In this document: piece by piece, positions 1-8,709 of the stretch | Numbering within the stretch: the first letter of the stretch is position 1 | How the letters are laid out: the number at the start of each line of letters is the position of its first letter | NCBI RefSeq assembly: GCF_041435215.1 | Contig: NZ_CP108394.1 | Coordinates: forward strand, 4,898,001-4,962,000 | Direction of reading: 5' to 3' | Length of the DNA: 64,000 nt | DNA from: Streptomyces sp. NBC_01314 | Lineage (GTDB): Bacteria > Actinomycetota > Actinomycetes > Streptomycetales > Streptomycetaceae | The notes under the pieces: model-generated | What the model saw: only the letters and a program-made list of their open reading frames with translations | Told to the model about the DNA's origin: nothing | Databases searched by the model: none | Position numbers and translations under genes: made by a program

Positions 1-1
1 G

Positions 2-64
2 GTCCGCGCCACTGCCGACGCGGTCCGCGTGGCCCGCGCCATCGAAGGGGCCCGCGAGCGGTGA
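2..64 (+). CDS. folP: Dihydropteroate synthase, C-terminal end (partial)
   Basis: Only the last 20 codons are in the window, ending in the peptide VARAIEGARER before TGA. This matches my memory of the C-terminal helix of actinobacterial dihydropteroate synthase, which joins pterin pyrophosphate to p-aminobenzoate. Its place immediately before folB and folK fits folP. The stop overlaps the GTG start of the next gene (GTGA), so the two are probably translationally coupled. The identification rests on a short tail plus context. Confidence 0.7.
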   Translation, partial: VRATADAVRVARAIEGARER

Positions 65-564
65 ACGCTCCCCACACCGACGTCGAACAGGTCGAACTCG
101 CCAACCGGGCCTTCTACGAGGCCATGGAACAGGGCGACTTCGAGACGCTCTCCGCACTCTGGCTGACGCCGGCCGACGTGGGCGCGGACGAGGAGTTCCA
201 CGACCCGGCCGAGACCGGCGTGATCTCCTGCGTGCACCCCGGCTGGCCGGTCCTCACCGGCCGCGGCGAGGTGCTGCGGTCGTACGCGCTGATCATGGCG
301 AACACGGAGTACATCCAGTTCTTCCTCACCGACGTACATGTGTCGGTCACCGGTGACACCGCGTTGGTCACCTGCACCGAGAACATCCTCAGCGGTGGCC
401 CGGCGCCGGACGGCAGCGACGAGCTGGGGCCGCTCGTGGGGCAGCTGGTGGTCGCCACCAATGTGTTCCGTCGCACATCCGACGGCTGGAAGCTCTGGTC
501 GCACCACGGCTCCCCGGTGCTGACCGAATCCGACGACGACGAGGCCGAGGCCTCACCCTCCTGA
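61..564 (+). CDS. NTF2-like (SnoaL-type) protein in the folate operon
   Basis: A 167-residue cytoplasmic protein with the pattern of the nuclear transport factor 2 / SnoaL fold: an N-terminal helix (LANRAFYEAMEQGDFETL), a central WLTPADV segment, and a C-terminal half of beta strands ending in WKLWSHHGSPV. This cone-shaped fold binds small ligands or acts as an enzyme. The GTG start overlaps the folP stop. The position between folP and folB suggests a folate- or pterin-related job, but no catalytic residues can be assigned. The tail is acidic (ESDDDEAEA). Confidence 0.85.
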   Translation: MNAPHTDVEQVELANRAFYEAMEQGDFETLSALWLTPADVGADEEFHDPAETGVISCVHPGWPVLTGRGEVLRSYALIMANTEYIQFFLTDVHVSVTGDTALVTCTENILSGGPAPDGSDELGPLVGQLVVATNVFRRTSDGWKLWSHHGSPVLTESDDDEAEASPS

Positions 565-812
565 GTGGGTAGGCGGTCCTCGAAGAGCCAACGGGTGACG
601 GGGAACACGGGCCCGCGGATGCGGGTTGCCTCCGAGGTGTGTGCCACCGTGTTCCCCTTCGGGAAGCGCTCCGTGAACCCTGCCTGCACAGGGGTGGACC
701 CGAGCCTCAGCGGGTGAGCTGTCAGTGCCCGCGGGTAGATTCGAAGATGGCCGGTGTGCCGAGCGCACACGGACGAGATCAGCCGTTTCCGACGATTGCA
801 GGAGTGATTCGC

Positions 813-1172
813 GTGGATCGTGTCGCGCTGCGCGGCCTCAAGGCCCGTGGACACCACGGGGTGTTCCCGCATGAGCGCGAGGAGGGCCAGACCTTCGTCG
901 TGGACCTCACGCTCGGCCTGGACACCCGGCCGGCGGCGGCCGATGACGACCTGGCGAAGACCGTGCACTACGGCGTCGTGGCGGAGGAGGTCGTCGCCAT
1001 CGTCGAGGGCGAGCCGGTGAACCTCATCGAGACGCTCGCCGAGCGCATCGCCCAGGCGTGCCTGAAGCACGAGGCAGTCCAGGAGGTCGAGGTCGGCGTC
1101 CACAAACCGAACGCGCCGATCACGGTCCCCTTCGACGACGTGACCGTCACCATCACCCGGAGCCGAGTATGA
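813..1172 (+). CDS. folB: Dihydroneopterin aldolase
   Basis: A 119-residue protein that cleaves 7,8-dihydroneopterin to 6-hydroxymethyl-dihydropterin and glycolaldehyde in folate synthesis. Visible family features are the RGHHGVFPHEREEGQ substrate-binding segment near residue 10, LIETLAERIA in the middle, and the HKPNAPI segment carrying the conserved lysine near the C-terminus. GTG at 813 was chosen because GGAG at 801-804 lies 8 bases upstream. GTG at 804 would sit on that site. The stop overlaps the folK start as ATGA. Confidence 0.93.
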   Translation: MDRVALRGLKARGHHGVFPHEREEGQTFVVDLTLGLDTRPAAADDDLAKTVHYGVVAEEVVAIVEGEPVNLIETLAERIAQACLKHEAVQEVEVGVHKPNAPITVPFDDVTVTITRSRV

Positions 1173-1780
1173 CCGCGTCCTTCACCGGGGGTCAGAGCGA
1201 CCCGACCGTACAGCCGGTCCCCGCCTCCGTCGTGCGGAAGGTGGACGAGGCCGACACGACCCTGCACAACCCCCGCCGGGCCGTGCTCTCCCTGGGCTCG
1301 AACCTGGGCAACCGGCTGGAGAACATCCAGGGCGCCATCGACGCGCTGGAGGACACCCCGGGCGTCCGCATCAAGGCCGTTTCGCCGGTGTACGAGACGG
1401 AGCCGTGGGGTGTGGCACCGGGCAGCCAGCCCTCGTACTTCAACGCGGTCGTCGTCCTGAAGACCACCCTGCCGCCCTCCTCGCTGCTGGAGCGGGCCCA
1501 GGCCGTCGAAGAGGCCTTCCACCGGGTGCGGGACGAGCGCTGGGGCCCGCGCACGCTCGACGTCGACATCGTGGCGTACGCGGACGTGGTCTGCGACGAC
1601 CCGGAGCTGACCCTGCCGCACCCGCGCGCACACGAACGGGCCTTCGTCCTCGCCCCCTGGCACGACGTCGATCCGGAGGCCCGGCTCGCCGACCGCGGCC
1701 CGGTCGCCCTGCTCCTGGACGGCATCACCCGCGAGGGCGTGTCGCCCCGCGCCGACCTGGAACTCCACCTGCCCGAGTAA
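1169..1780 (+). CDS. folK: 2-amino-4-hydroxy-6-hydroxymethyldihydropteridine pyrophosphokinase
   Basis: A 203-residue HPPK, which transfers pyrophosphate from ATP to 6-hydroxymethyl-dihydropterin to make the substrate for FolP. It shows LSLGSNLGNR at the start of the domain, the HPPK signature WGPRTLDVDIV, and the C-terminal LPHPRAHERAFVLAPW block. About 40 residues precede the usual domain start. The ATG overlaps the folB stop by four bases, so the two are coupled. Confidence 0.95.
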   Translation: MTASFTGGQSDPTVQPVPASVVRKVDEADTTLHNPRRAVLSLGSNLGNRLENIQGAIDALEDTPGVRIKAVSPVYETEPWGVAPGSQPSYFNAVVVLKTTLPPSSLLERAQAVEEAFHRVRDERWGPRTLDVDIVAYADVVCDDPELTLPHPRAHERAFVLAPWHDVDPEARLADRGPVALLLDGITREGVSPRADLELHLPE

Positions 1781-1899
1781 TCGTTAAGGTCTACCGGGTC
1801 GGGACCATCCCCGACACCGTCGGGATCACCGGCCGGGCCGACGACCCGGTGCCGTGGATCCCGGCTTCCGTGGACCATCGGGCTCGTCGAAGGGGCATC

Positions 1900-2385
1900 G
1901 TGAAAGAGCTGCGCATCAGGACGCTGGCCGCGGTGTTCGTCGTGGCGGGGGTGCTGTCCTGGGCAGGGGCCCGGCTGTGGAACTCGGTGGACACGCTGCC
2001 GAGCGTCCCGCTGGCCGCCCCCATCGTGCTCGCCCTGATCGCCGCCGTCCTGACGGCCACCGCACTGTCCCTCCGCAACCGGCTGAAGGCCCAGCGGGAG
2101 CGCCGGCCCGACGCCAAGGGCGTGGAGCCCCTGATGGCCGCCCGCGCGGTCGTCTTCGGCCAGGCCAGCGCCCTCGTCGCCGCCCTCGTCGCCGGGATGT
2201 ACGGCGGCGTCGGCGTCTTCCTCCTGGAATCCCTGGACGTCCCGGCCCGCCGCGACCAGGCCATCTACGCCGGGTTCTCCGTCCTCGCGGGCATCGCCGT
2301 CATAGTGGCCGCCTTCTTCCTGGAACGCGTCTGCAAGCTCCCGGAGGACGACGACACGAGCGGCGGGGCGGCACGCGCGACGTAG
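1900..2385 (+). CDS. DUF3180 family membrane protein
   Basis: A 161-residue integral membrane protein with four predicted helices, two near residues 8-60 and two near 85-145, joined by a basic loop (RNRLKAQRERRPDAKG). It belongs by pattern and by position after folK to the actinobacterial DUF3180 family, whose function is unknown. GTG at 1900 follows an AAGGGG ribosome site. The last residues are acidic (PEDDDTSG). It ends the folate operon and is convergent with folE. Confidence 0.85.
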   Translation: MKELRIRTLAAVFVVAGVLSWAGARLWNSVDTLPSVPLAAPIVLALIAAVLTATALSLRNRLKAQRERRPDAKGVEPLMAARAVVFGQASALVAALVAGMYGGVGVFLLESLDVPARRDQAIYAGFSVLAGIAVIVAAFFLERVCKLPEDDDTSGGAARAT

Positions 2386-2418
2386 GGGTCGCTCCGGCAG
2401 CCGGGCTCCTTCGACGGG

Positions 2419-3024
2419 TCAGCGGGCCAGTATCAGGCTCATCGCCTCGGCACGGGTCGTGGCGTCCCGGAGCTGGCCACGCACCGCGGACGTCGTGGTC
2501 TTGGCGCCCGGCTTGCGGATACCGCGCACCGACATGCACATGTGCTCCGCCTCGATGACGACGATGGCGCCCCGCGCCTCAAGGATCCTCACCAGGGAAT
2601 CGGCGATCTGCGTGGTGAGTCGTTCCTGTACCTGCGGCCGGCGAGCGAACACCTCGACAAGCCGGGCCAGCTTCGACAGACCGGTGATCTTCCCGGTCTC
2701 GGCCGGGATGTAGCCGACGTGCGCCACACCGTGGAACGGCAGCAGGTGGTGTTCACACAGACTCACGATCGAGATGTCCTTCACCAGGATCATCTCGTCG
2801 TGCCCCAGATCGAACGTGGTCGTCAGCACGTCCTCGGGCTGCTGCCTGAGACCGGCCAGCAGCTCCTGGTACGCCCGCGCCACCCGCGCCGGAGTCTCCC
2901 TGAGCCCCTCACGGTCGGGATCTTCCCCGACCGCGATCAGCAGCTCGCGTACGGCGTTCTGAGCACGCTTCTCGTCGAATTCGCCGATGGTGCCCTCGCC
3001 GGCCAGCGTCACGGGGTCGGTCAT
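2419..3024 (-). CDS. folE: GTP cyclohydrolase I
   Basis: A 201-residue enzyme that converts GTP to 7,8-dihydroneopterin triphosphate, the first step of folate synthesis. It shows the type I features [10 protein letters not shown] (a zinc cysteine and active-site histidines) and HMCMSVRG with the second zinc cysteine. ATG at 3024 is chosen because AGGAGCG lies about 10 bases upstream. Further upstream codons lack a site. It lies downstream of ftsH, but a strong hairpin (3101-3140) separates the two, so it may have its own promoter. Confidence 0.96.
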   Translation of the reverse strand: MTDPVTLAGEGTIGEFDEKRAQNAVRELLIAVGEDPDREGLRETPARVARAYQELLAGLRQQPEDVLTTTFDLGHDEMILVKDISIVSLCEHHLLPFHGVAHVGYIPAETGKITGLSKLARLVEVFARRPQVQERLTTQIADSLVRILEARGAIVVIEAEHMCMSVRGIRKPGAKTTTSAVRGQLRDATTRAEAMSLILAR

Positions 3025-3100
3025 GTGGTGCCTCGCTCCTGAGCCTGCGACGCGCACGAACTGCGCGTCTCATCTTTCGGCCATGTTCCGGTCATACAAA

Positions 3101-3140
3101 ATGCCGTGCCCCCCAGGCTAGAACCTGGGGGGCACGGCAT
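3101..3140 (-). terminator. Strong hairpin after ftsH
   Basis: A perfect 17-base-pair inverted repeat (3101-3117 and 3124-3140) with a 6-base loop follows the ftsH stop and precedes the folE start on the - strand. There is no long T run, as is common in Streptomyces. It should end or attenuate ftsH transcription before folE. Confidence 0.8.
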
Positions 3141-3214
3141 CCATTCCGGGCCTGGTGAGGCGGCCGGGTCCGGGAGCCGCGGCTCCCGGTGGCCGGTTCT
3201 CACCGGGTTCGGTG

Positions 3215-5230
3215 TCAGCTCTCCGCGCTCTCCTCCGGCGTCGCGTCGACGGGCGCCTTGACGGTGATCGCCGGCGTCGCGCCGTTGGTGCCGTTCGTCA
3301 GTGCCAGCTCCCGGGGGGAGAGCACCGGCGGACGGGTGGAGGGGGTGCGGCGGGAGGAGCCGGTCCAGGCGGGCCGGGCCGGGCGCTTGACGATGGAGGC
3401 GAAGACCTCGGCGATCTGCTCCTTGCCCAGCGTCTCCTTCTCCAGCAGCTGAAGCACCAGGTTGTCGAGGACGTCGCGGTTCTCGACCAGGATCTCCCAG
3501 GCCTCGTTGTGCGCGTTCTCGATGAGCTTCTTGACCTCCTCGTCCACCAGAGCGGCGACCTCTTCCGAGTAGTCGCGCTGGTGACCCATCTCACGTCCGA
3601 GGAACGGCTCCGAGTTGTCGCCGCCGAACTTGATGGCGCCGAGACGCTCGGTCATGCCGTACTGGGTGACCATCGCACGGGCCAGGCTGGTGGCCTTCTC
3701 GATGTCGTTCGAGGCGCCCGTGGTCGGGTCGTGGAAGACCAGTTCCTCGGCGGCGCGGCCACCCATCATGTAGCCGAGCTGGTCGAGCATCTCGTTACGG
3801 GTGGTCGAGTACCTGTCCTCGTCCGGCAGGACCATCGTGTAACCGAGGGCGCGGCCCCGGGACAGGATGGTGATCTTGTGGACCGGGTCGGAGTTCGGCG
3901 AAGCCGCCGCGACCAGGGCGTGACCGCCCTCGTGGTACGCGGTGATCTTCTTCTCCTTGTCCGACATGATCCGGGTCCGCTTCTGCGGGCCCGCGATCAC
4001 GCGGTCGATCGCCTCGTCCAGCATGTGGTTGTCGATCAGCTTCTTGTCGCTGCGGGCCGTCAGGAGCGCGGCCTCGTTCAGGACGTTGGAGAGATCGGCA
4101 CCCGTCATGCCGGGGGTGCGGCGGGCGACAGCCCCGAGGTCGACGTCGGGCGCGACCGGCTTGCCCTTCTGATGGACCTTGAGGATCTCCAGACGGCCCT
4201 GCATGTCAGGGCGGTCGACGGCGATCTGACGGTCGAAGCGGCCCGGACGCAGCAGCGCCGGGTCGAGGATGTCCGGCCGGTTCGTCGCGGCGATGAGAAT
4301 CACGCCGCCCTTGACGTCGAAGCCGTCCATCTCGACGAGCAGCTGGTTCAGCGTCTGCTCGCGCTCGTCGTGACCACCGCCGAGGCCGGCGCCGCGATGG
4401 CGGCCGACCGCGTCGATCTCGTCGACGAAGACGATCGCCGGGGCGTTCGCCTTGGCCTGCTCGAAGAGGTCACGGACCCGGGAGGCACCGACACCGACGA
4501 ACATCTCGACGAAGTCGGAACCGGAGATCGAGTAGAAGGGGACGCCCGCCTCGCCGGCGACGGCGCGCGCCAGCAGCGTCTTGCCCGTACCGGGCGGGCC
4601 GTAGAGCAGCACACCCTTGGGGATCTTGGCGCCGACGGCCTGGAACTTGGCGGGCTCCTGCAGGAACTCCTTGATCTCGTGGAGTTCCTCGACGGCCTCG
4701 TCCGCGCCGGCGACGTCCGAGAACGTCGTCTTCGGGGTGTCCTTGGTGATGAGCTTGGCCTTGGACTTCCCGAAGTTCATGACCCGGGAGCCGCCGCCCT
4801 GCATCTGGTTCATCAGGAACAGGAAGACGACCACGATGAGGACGAAGGGGAGCAGGGACAGCAGGATGCCGACGAAAGCGTTCTGCTTGGTCGGGGAGAC
4901 CGTGTAGCCGTCGGGGATCTGCTTGTTCTGGAATTTGTCCTGCAGGGTGTTGGCGAGGGTGACGCCCTGGTCGCCGATGTAGCTCGCCTGGATCTTCGAG
5001 CTTCCCTCGATCTTCTGGCCGTCCTTGAGCTGCACCTTGAGGAGCTGCTCTTCGCCGGTGGTCAGTTTGGCTTCTTTGACCTTGTTGTCATTGATCGCCT
5101 GGACCACCTGGCCGGTGTCCACCGTCTTGTAGCCGCCGGACGAGCCGACAACCTGCATCAACACGACCACGGCAAGGACGGCCAGTACGATCCACATGAC
5201 TGGCCCACGGAAGTATCGCTTCACGTCCAT
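3215..5230 (-). CDS. ftsH: ATP-dependent zinc metalloprotease FtsH
   Basis: Membrane-anchored AAA protease that degrades misfolded membrane proteins and selected regulators. From ATG 5230 it is 671 residues: a first membrane helix at about 10-28, an extracytoplasmic domain, a second helix at about 118-138, Walker A GPPGTGKT, Walker [10 protein letters not shown], the arginine-containing region of homology ending DRQIAVDRP, and the zinc protease motif HEGGH. The C-terminal tail is low complexity. An in-frame ATG at 5266 is possible. [10 protein letters not shown] was preferred because it gives the usual FtsH N-terminus. Neither start has a good ribosome site. Confidence 0.95.
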   Translation of the reverse strand: MDVKRYFRGPVMWIVLAVLAVVVLMQVVGSSGGYKTVDTGQVVQAINDNKVKEAKLTTGEEQLLKVQLKDGQKIEGSSKIQASYIGDQGVTLANTLQDKFQNKQIPDGYTVSPTKQNAFVGILLSLLPFVLIVVVFLFLMNQMQGGGSRVMNFGKSKAKLITKDTPKTTFSDVAGADEAVEELHEIKEFLQEPAKFQAVGAKIPKGVLLYGPPGTGKTLLARAVAGEAGVPFYSISGSDFVEMFVGVGASRVRDLFEQAKANAPAIVFVDEIDAVGRHRGAGLGGGHDEREQTLNQLLVEMDGFDVKGGVILIAATNRPDILDPALLRPGRFDRQIAVDRPDMQGRLEILKVHQKGKPVAPDVDLGAVARRTPGMTGADLSNVLNEAALLTARSDKKLIDNHMLDEAIDRVIAGPQKRTRIMSDKEKKITAYHEGGHALVAAASPNSDPVHKITILSRGRALGYTMVLPDEDRYSTTRNEMLDQLGYMMGGRAAEELVFHDPTTGASNDIEKATSLARAMVTQYGMTERLGAIKFGGDNSEPFLGREMGHQRDYSEEVAALVDEEVKKLIENAHNEAWEILVENRDVLDNLVLQLLEKETLGKEQIAEVFASIVKRPARPAWTGSSRRTPSTRPPVLSPRELALTNGTNGATPAITVKAPVDATPEESAES

Positions 5231-5408
5231 CCATACGGAGCGGTGCCGCCCCGTCCCTCCTGCCATAGTGAGTTTGATAAAAGACTGTTCTTCGGACGGT
5301 ACCCCAGCATTGTCACCCGAAGTCGCAGGGGACTGTCGGCGATCCCGTCCTCGCATGCTCCAACGGCGCGAAACCCTCTGGGGTTCCCGAGCGTCTTACG
5401 GGGGTTGT

Positions 5409-5969
5409 TCAACCGCCGTAGACGTGGGGCGCGAGCGTACCGACGAACGGGAGGTTTCGGTACTTCTCGGCGAAGTCGAGGCCGTAGCCCACGACGAACT
5501 CGTTGGGGATGTCGAAGCCGACCCACTCCACGTCGATGGCGACCTTGGCGGCATCGGGCTTGCGCAGCAGGGTGCAGATCTTCAGGGACTCCGGCTCACG
5601 GGAGCCGAGGTTGGAGATCAGCCAGGACAGGGTCAGCCCCGAGTCGATGATGTCCTCGACGATCAGGACGTGCTTGCCCTTGATGTCGGTGTCGAGATCC
5701 TTGAGGATCCGCACCACGCCCGAGGACTGGGTGCCCGCGCCGTAGGAGGACACGGCCATCCAGTCCATGGTGACCGGGGTGGACAGCGCCCGGGCGAGGT
5801 CCGCCATGACCATCACCGCGCCCTTGAGGACTCCGACGATCAGCAGGTCCTTGCCCGCGTACTCCGCGTCGATCTTCGCGGCCAGCTCGACGAGCTTCGC
5901 GTCGATCTCTTGCTTGGTGATGAGCACCTCTTTGAGATCGGCGCCCATGTCTTTCGCGTCCACCCGCAT
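5409..5969 (-). CDS. hpt: Hypoxanthine phosphoribosyltransferase
   Basis: A 186-residue purine salvage enzyme that makes IMP or GMP from hypoxanthine or guanine and PRPP. It has the PRPP-binding motif VLIVEDIIDSG, the flexible-loop MAVSSYGAG segment, and the VGFDIPNEFVVGYGLDFAEKYRNLP block typical of the family. ATG 5969 directly follows an in-frame GTG at 5972, so the exact start is uncertain by one residue. It lies between tilS and ftsH, a conserved actinobacterial arrangement. Confidence 0.95.
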   Translation of the reverse strand: MRVDAKDMGADLKEVLITKQEIDAKLVELAAKIDAEYAGKDLLIVGVLKGAVMVMADLARALSTPVTMDWMAVSSYGAGTQSSGVVRILKDLDTDIKGKHVLIVEDIIDSGLTLSWLISNLGSREPESLKICTLLRKPDAAKVAIDVEWVGFDIPNEFVVGYGLDFAEKYRNLPFVGTLAPHVYGG

Positions 5970-6062
5970 CACTTTCGGTCGGTCGTCCCGGGGCCGCTCC
6001 CGGACACCCGTCCCGTACGAGGGGCCGGGGGCCCCGTGTGGGGGCCCGTCGGCGTCCGGTTT

Positions 6063-7229
6063 TCAGCCTTGCCGAATCACCAGTCTGCCACCCTGGCGCT
6101 GGGCGACGACCCGGCCGGGGAGATTGATGGCCCCCTGACCGCGCCAGCCGGTGATGAGACGGTCGACCTCCTCGATGTGCCGGGCGAAGAGGGAACCCGC
6201 CGGAGCACCGGCCTCGATGGCGGCCCGGCGCAGGATCCGGCGGCGTACGGCGGGCGGCAGGGCGTAGAGCTTCGCGCACTCCAGCAGGCCCGCGGCGTCC
6301 CGGACGGCGGGCTCGGCCTGGCGGGCCCAGGTGTCGAGGGCGTCGGCATCGTCCCGGGAGAGCCGGGCCGTACGGGCGAGGGCCTCGACGACGCCCTTGC
6401 CGAGCGCCTTCTCCAGGGCGGGCAGCCCCTCGTGGCGGAGCCTGGACCGCGTGTAGGCGGGATCGGCGTTGTGTGGGTCGTCCCACACCGGCAGCGACTG
6501 GACCATGCAGGCCTTGCGGGCGGTCTGCCGGTCGAGCTGGAGGAAGGGGCGGCGGTAGCGGCCGTCGGCCCCCGAGACCGCGGCCATACCGGACAGGGAG
6601 CGGATGCCGGAGCCGCGGGCGAGGCCGAGCAGGACGGTTTCGGCCTGGTCGTCGCGGGTGTGGCCGAGCAGGACGGCGGTGCCGCCGTGGCGTTCCAGCG
6701 CGGCGTCGATGGCACCGTAGCGGGCGTCCCGGGCGGCGGCCTCGGGGCCGCCCTCGCGGCCGACGGTCACGGCCACGGACTCGACGGGGTCCAGGCCGAG
6801 TTCCCGCAGGCGCAGGGCGACTTCCTCGGCGCGCAGGTCGGAGCCGGGCTGCAGACCGTGGTCGACGGTGATGCCGCCGGCCCGGACGCCGAGCTTGGGC
6901 GCCTCGAAGGCGAGGGCGGAGGCGAGCGCCATGGAGTCGGCGCCGCCGGAGCACGCCACGAGCACGAGCGGCCGCTCGTGTGCGCCGGTCCCGAGGTGCG
7001 GGGCACCCGCGCGCGCGGACGCGCTGCGCCTGACGCCGATGGGCACGGCCGCGGGGGGTACGGCCGTGGAGGGCGCGGGCAGGGGTTGTGCGCCCGTGCC
7101 TGACGGCGCGCCGGGGGTCGCGCGGGCGGGCGCGTGCGGGGTGGTGTTCGTGTCGTGTTCGGTGAGGAGGTCGTGGAGTACGCGGCGGACCGCCAGGCGT
7201 ATCGCCGCGACCGCGGGGTGGGGACCCAT
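6063..7229 (-). CDS. tilS: tRNA(Ile)-lysidine synthetase
   Basis: A 388-residue ATP-dependent enzyme that modifies C34 of the CAU-anticodon isoleucine tRNA to lysidine, so that it reads AUA. The P-loop pyrophosphatase motif SGGADS lies near residue 95, followed by [20 protein letters not shown] and the substrate-binding WDDPHN segment. A Pro/Ala-rich stretch of about 60 residues sits before the P-loop. ATG 7229 follows AAGGGAA by 7 bases. It is the first gene of the tilS-hpt-ftsH run. Confidence 0.95.
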   Translation of the reverse strand: MGPHPAVAAIRLAVRRVLHDLLTEHDTNTTPHAPARATPGAPSGTGAQPLPAPSTAVPPAAVPIGVRRSASARAGAPHLGTGAHERPLVLVACSGGADSMALASALAFEAPKLGVRAGGITVDHGLQPGSDLRAEEVALRLRELGLDPVESVAVTVGREGGPEAAARDARYGAIDAALERHGGTAVLLGHTRDDQAETVLLGLARGSGIRSLSGMAAVSGADGRYRRPFLQLDRQTARKACMVQSLPVWDDPHNADPAYTRSRLRHEGLPALEKALGKGVVEALARTARLSRDDADALDTWARQAEPAVRDAAGLLECAKLYALPPAVRRRILRRAAIEAGAPAGSLFARHIEEVDRLITGWRGQGAINLPGRVVAQRQGGRLVIRQG

Positions 7230-7421
7230 GTCCGGTTCCCTTCATGAAATTGTCCGGGGGGTGAGCCCGGTTCCGGTCACTCAGAGTGTGTAGATGGTGA
7301 CAGAACCGGGCCGTTCCCCGAGCATTGCACGCCTACCCCTCGCTCACGGTCCCTCGGACGGGTGATTGGAGGAGCGTTTGCCTGCCGTAGGCCGAATTCG
7401 TTCACCACGCTCACGCGCGGC

Positions 7422-8546
7422 TCACGACTCCGCCTTGCGATGCATCCGCGTGACCCAGTCCGCCGGTTTGGCGATCTCCGCCTTGGTCGGCAGGGTGTTC
7501 GGGGAGGTCCACACGCGGTTGAAACCGTCCATGCCGACCTGTTCGACGACCGCCCGTACGAACCGCTCGCCGTCCCTGTACTGCCTGAGCTTGGCGTCCA
7601 GGCCCAGCAGTTTGCGCAGGGCCTGGTCCAGGCGGGAGGCCCCCTTCGCGCGTCGCTGCTGGAACTTCTCGCGGATCTCGGCGACCGAGGGCACGACGGC
7701 CGGACCGACCCCGTCCATCACGTAGTCGGCGTGGCCCTCCAGGAGGGACATGACGGCGGTCAGGCGGCCGAGGATCTCGCGCTGGGCGGGGGTCTGTACC
7801 AACTCCACGATCGAGTGACCGTCGTCGCCCACCTCTCCCTCGGGCCGACCACCCGCGAGTGACTGCGCGGCCTCCCTGATGCGCTCCAGGAAAGTCGTGG
7901 GGTCGACCTCGGTCTCCCCCAGGAACGACTGGATTTCACCCTCCAGGTGGTCCCGCAGCCAGGGGACCGCCGTGAACTGCGTCCGGTGCGTCTCCTCGTG
8001 CAGACACACCCAGAGGCGGAAGTCATGGGGGTGGACGTCGAGTTCGCGCTCCACGTGCACGATGTTCGGCGCGACGAGGAGCAGTCGGCCGCCGCCGTTC
8101 TCCCCCGCCGGGAGTTCGCGGGTCGCCGGGGCGAACGTCTCGTACTGGCCGAGGACCCGGGAGGACAGGAACGACAGGAGCATGCCCAGCTCCACGCCGG
8201 TGACCTTGCCGCCGACGGCGCCGAGGACGGCCCCGCCCGGGGTGTTGCCGCGACGTTCCTGCATCTTGTCCAGCAGCGGCTTCAGCAGTTCCCGGAAGCC
8301 GGCGACGTTGGCCCGGACCCAGCCGGGCCGGTCGACGACGAGGACAGGGGTGTCGTCGCCCGTGTCGGGCAGCATCCGCGTGAAGGCGCGCACGTGTCCC
8401 TCCGACGCCTTCGCGTGCCTGCGGAGCTCGGCGACGATGGCCCTGGCATCGTCGCGGCTCACCTCGGGGCCCGGCCGCACGAGCCGGGTCGCGGTCGCCA
8501 CCGCGAGATTCCAGTCGACCATCTCGGCACCACCGATACGAGTCAT
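7422..8546 (-). CDS. Zinc-dependent metalloprotease (DUF2342 / COG5282 type)
   Basis: A 374-residue protein with the HExxH zinc motif in CLHEETHRTQF near residue 182, in an otherwise uncharacterised actinobacterial family. A hydrophobic segment near 115-135 (VTGVELGMLLSFLSSRVLG) follows a glycine-rich stretch. There is no signal peptide. ATG 8546 has no ribosome site and may be leaderless. It is transcribed on the same strand as dacB, about 160 bases downstream of it. Substrate unknown. Confidence 0.9.
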   Translation of the reverse strand: MTRIGGAEMVDWNLAVATATRLVRPGPEVSRDDARAIVAELRRHAKASEGHVRAFTRMLPDTGDDTPVLVVDRPGWVRANVAGFRELLKPLLDKMQERRGNTPGGAVLGAVGGKVTGVELGMLLSFLSSRVLGQYETFAPATRELPAGENGGGRLLLVAPNIVHVERELDVHPHDFRLWVCLHEETHRTQFTAVPWLRDHLEGEIQSFLGETEVDPTTFLERIREAAQSLAGGRPEGEVGDDGHSIVELVQTPAQREILGRLTAVMSLLEGHADYVMDGVGPAVVPSVAEIREKFQQRRAKGASRLDQALRKLLGLDAKLRQYRDGERFVRAVVEQVGMDGFNRVWTSPNTLPTKAEIAKPADWVTRMHRKAES

Positions 8547-8589
8547 GTTGTCAACCGTACGTGAGCGCTGCCGCTGGGGGCAGGCCGTG

Positions 8590-8690
8590 GGGTGGGGGGT
8601 GGGTGCGGTTGTGACTTGGGCGCGGGTGGGTCGTGGTCGCTCGCGCGGTTCCCCACGCCCCTGAAAAGCAGGGGCCGCGCCCCTTGCTCT
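8590..8690 (+). repeat. Copy of a dispersed Streptomyces intergenic repeat
   Basis: The gap holds a G-rich lead followed by GGTTCCCCACGCCCCT and a small hairpin, GCCCCT (8657-8662) with AGGGGC (8670-8675). The same arrangement recurs near 14920-15000, and inside genes at 22740-22850 and 42150-42260. It may also act as a terminator for dacB or the metalloprotease region. Confidence 0.65.
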
Positions 8691-8709
8691 TCCCCGGGCT
8701 GTTCCCCCC

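Noticed and set aside
3155..5650. 831-residue + strand frame antisense to ftsH
   Set aside because: The opposite strand has intact FtsH motifs. The + frame is low-complexity shadow sequence with no domain.
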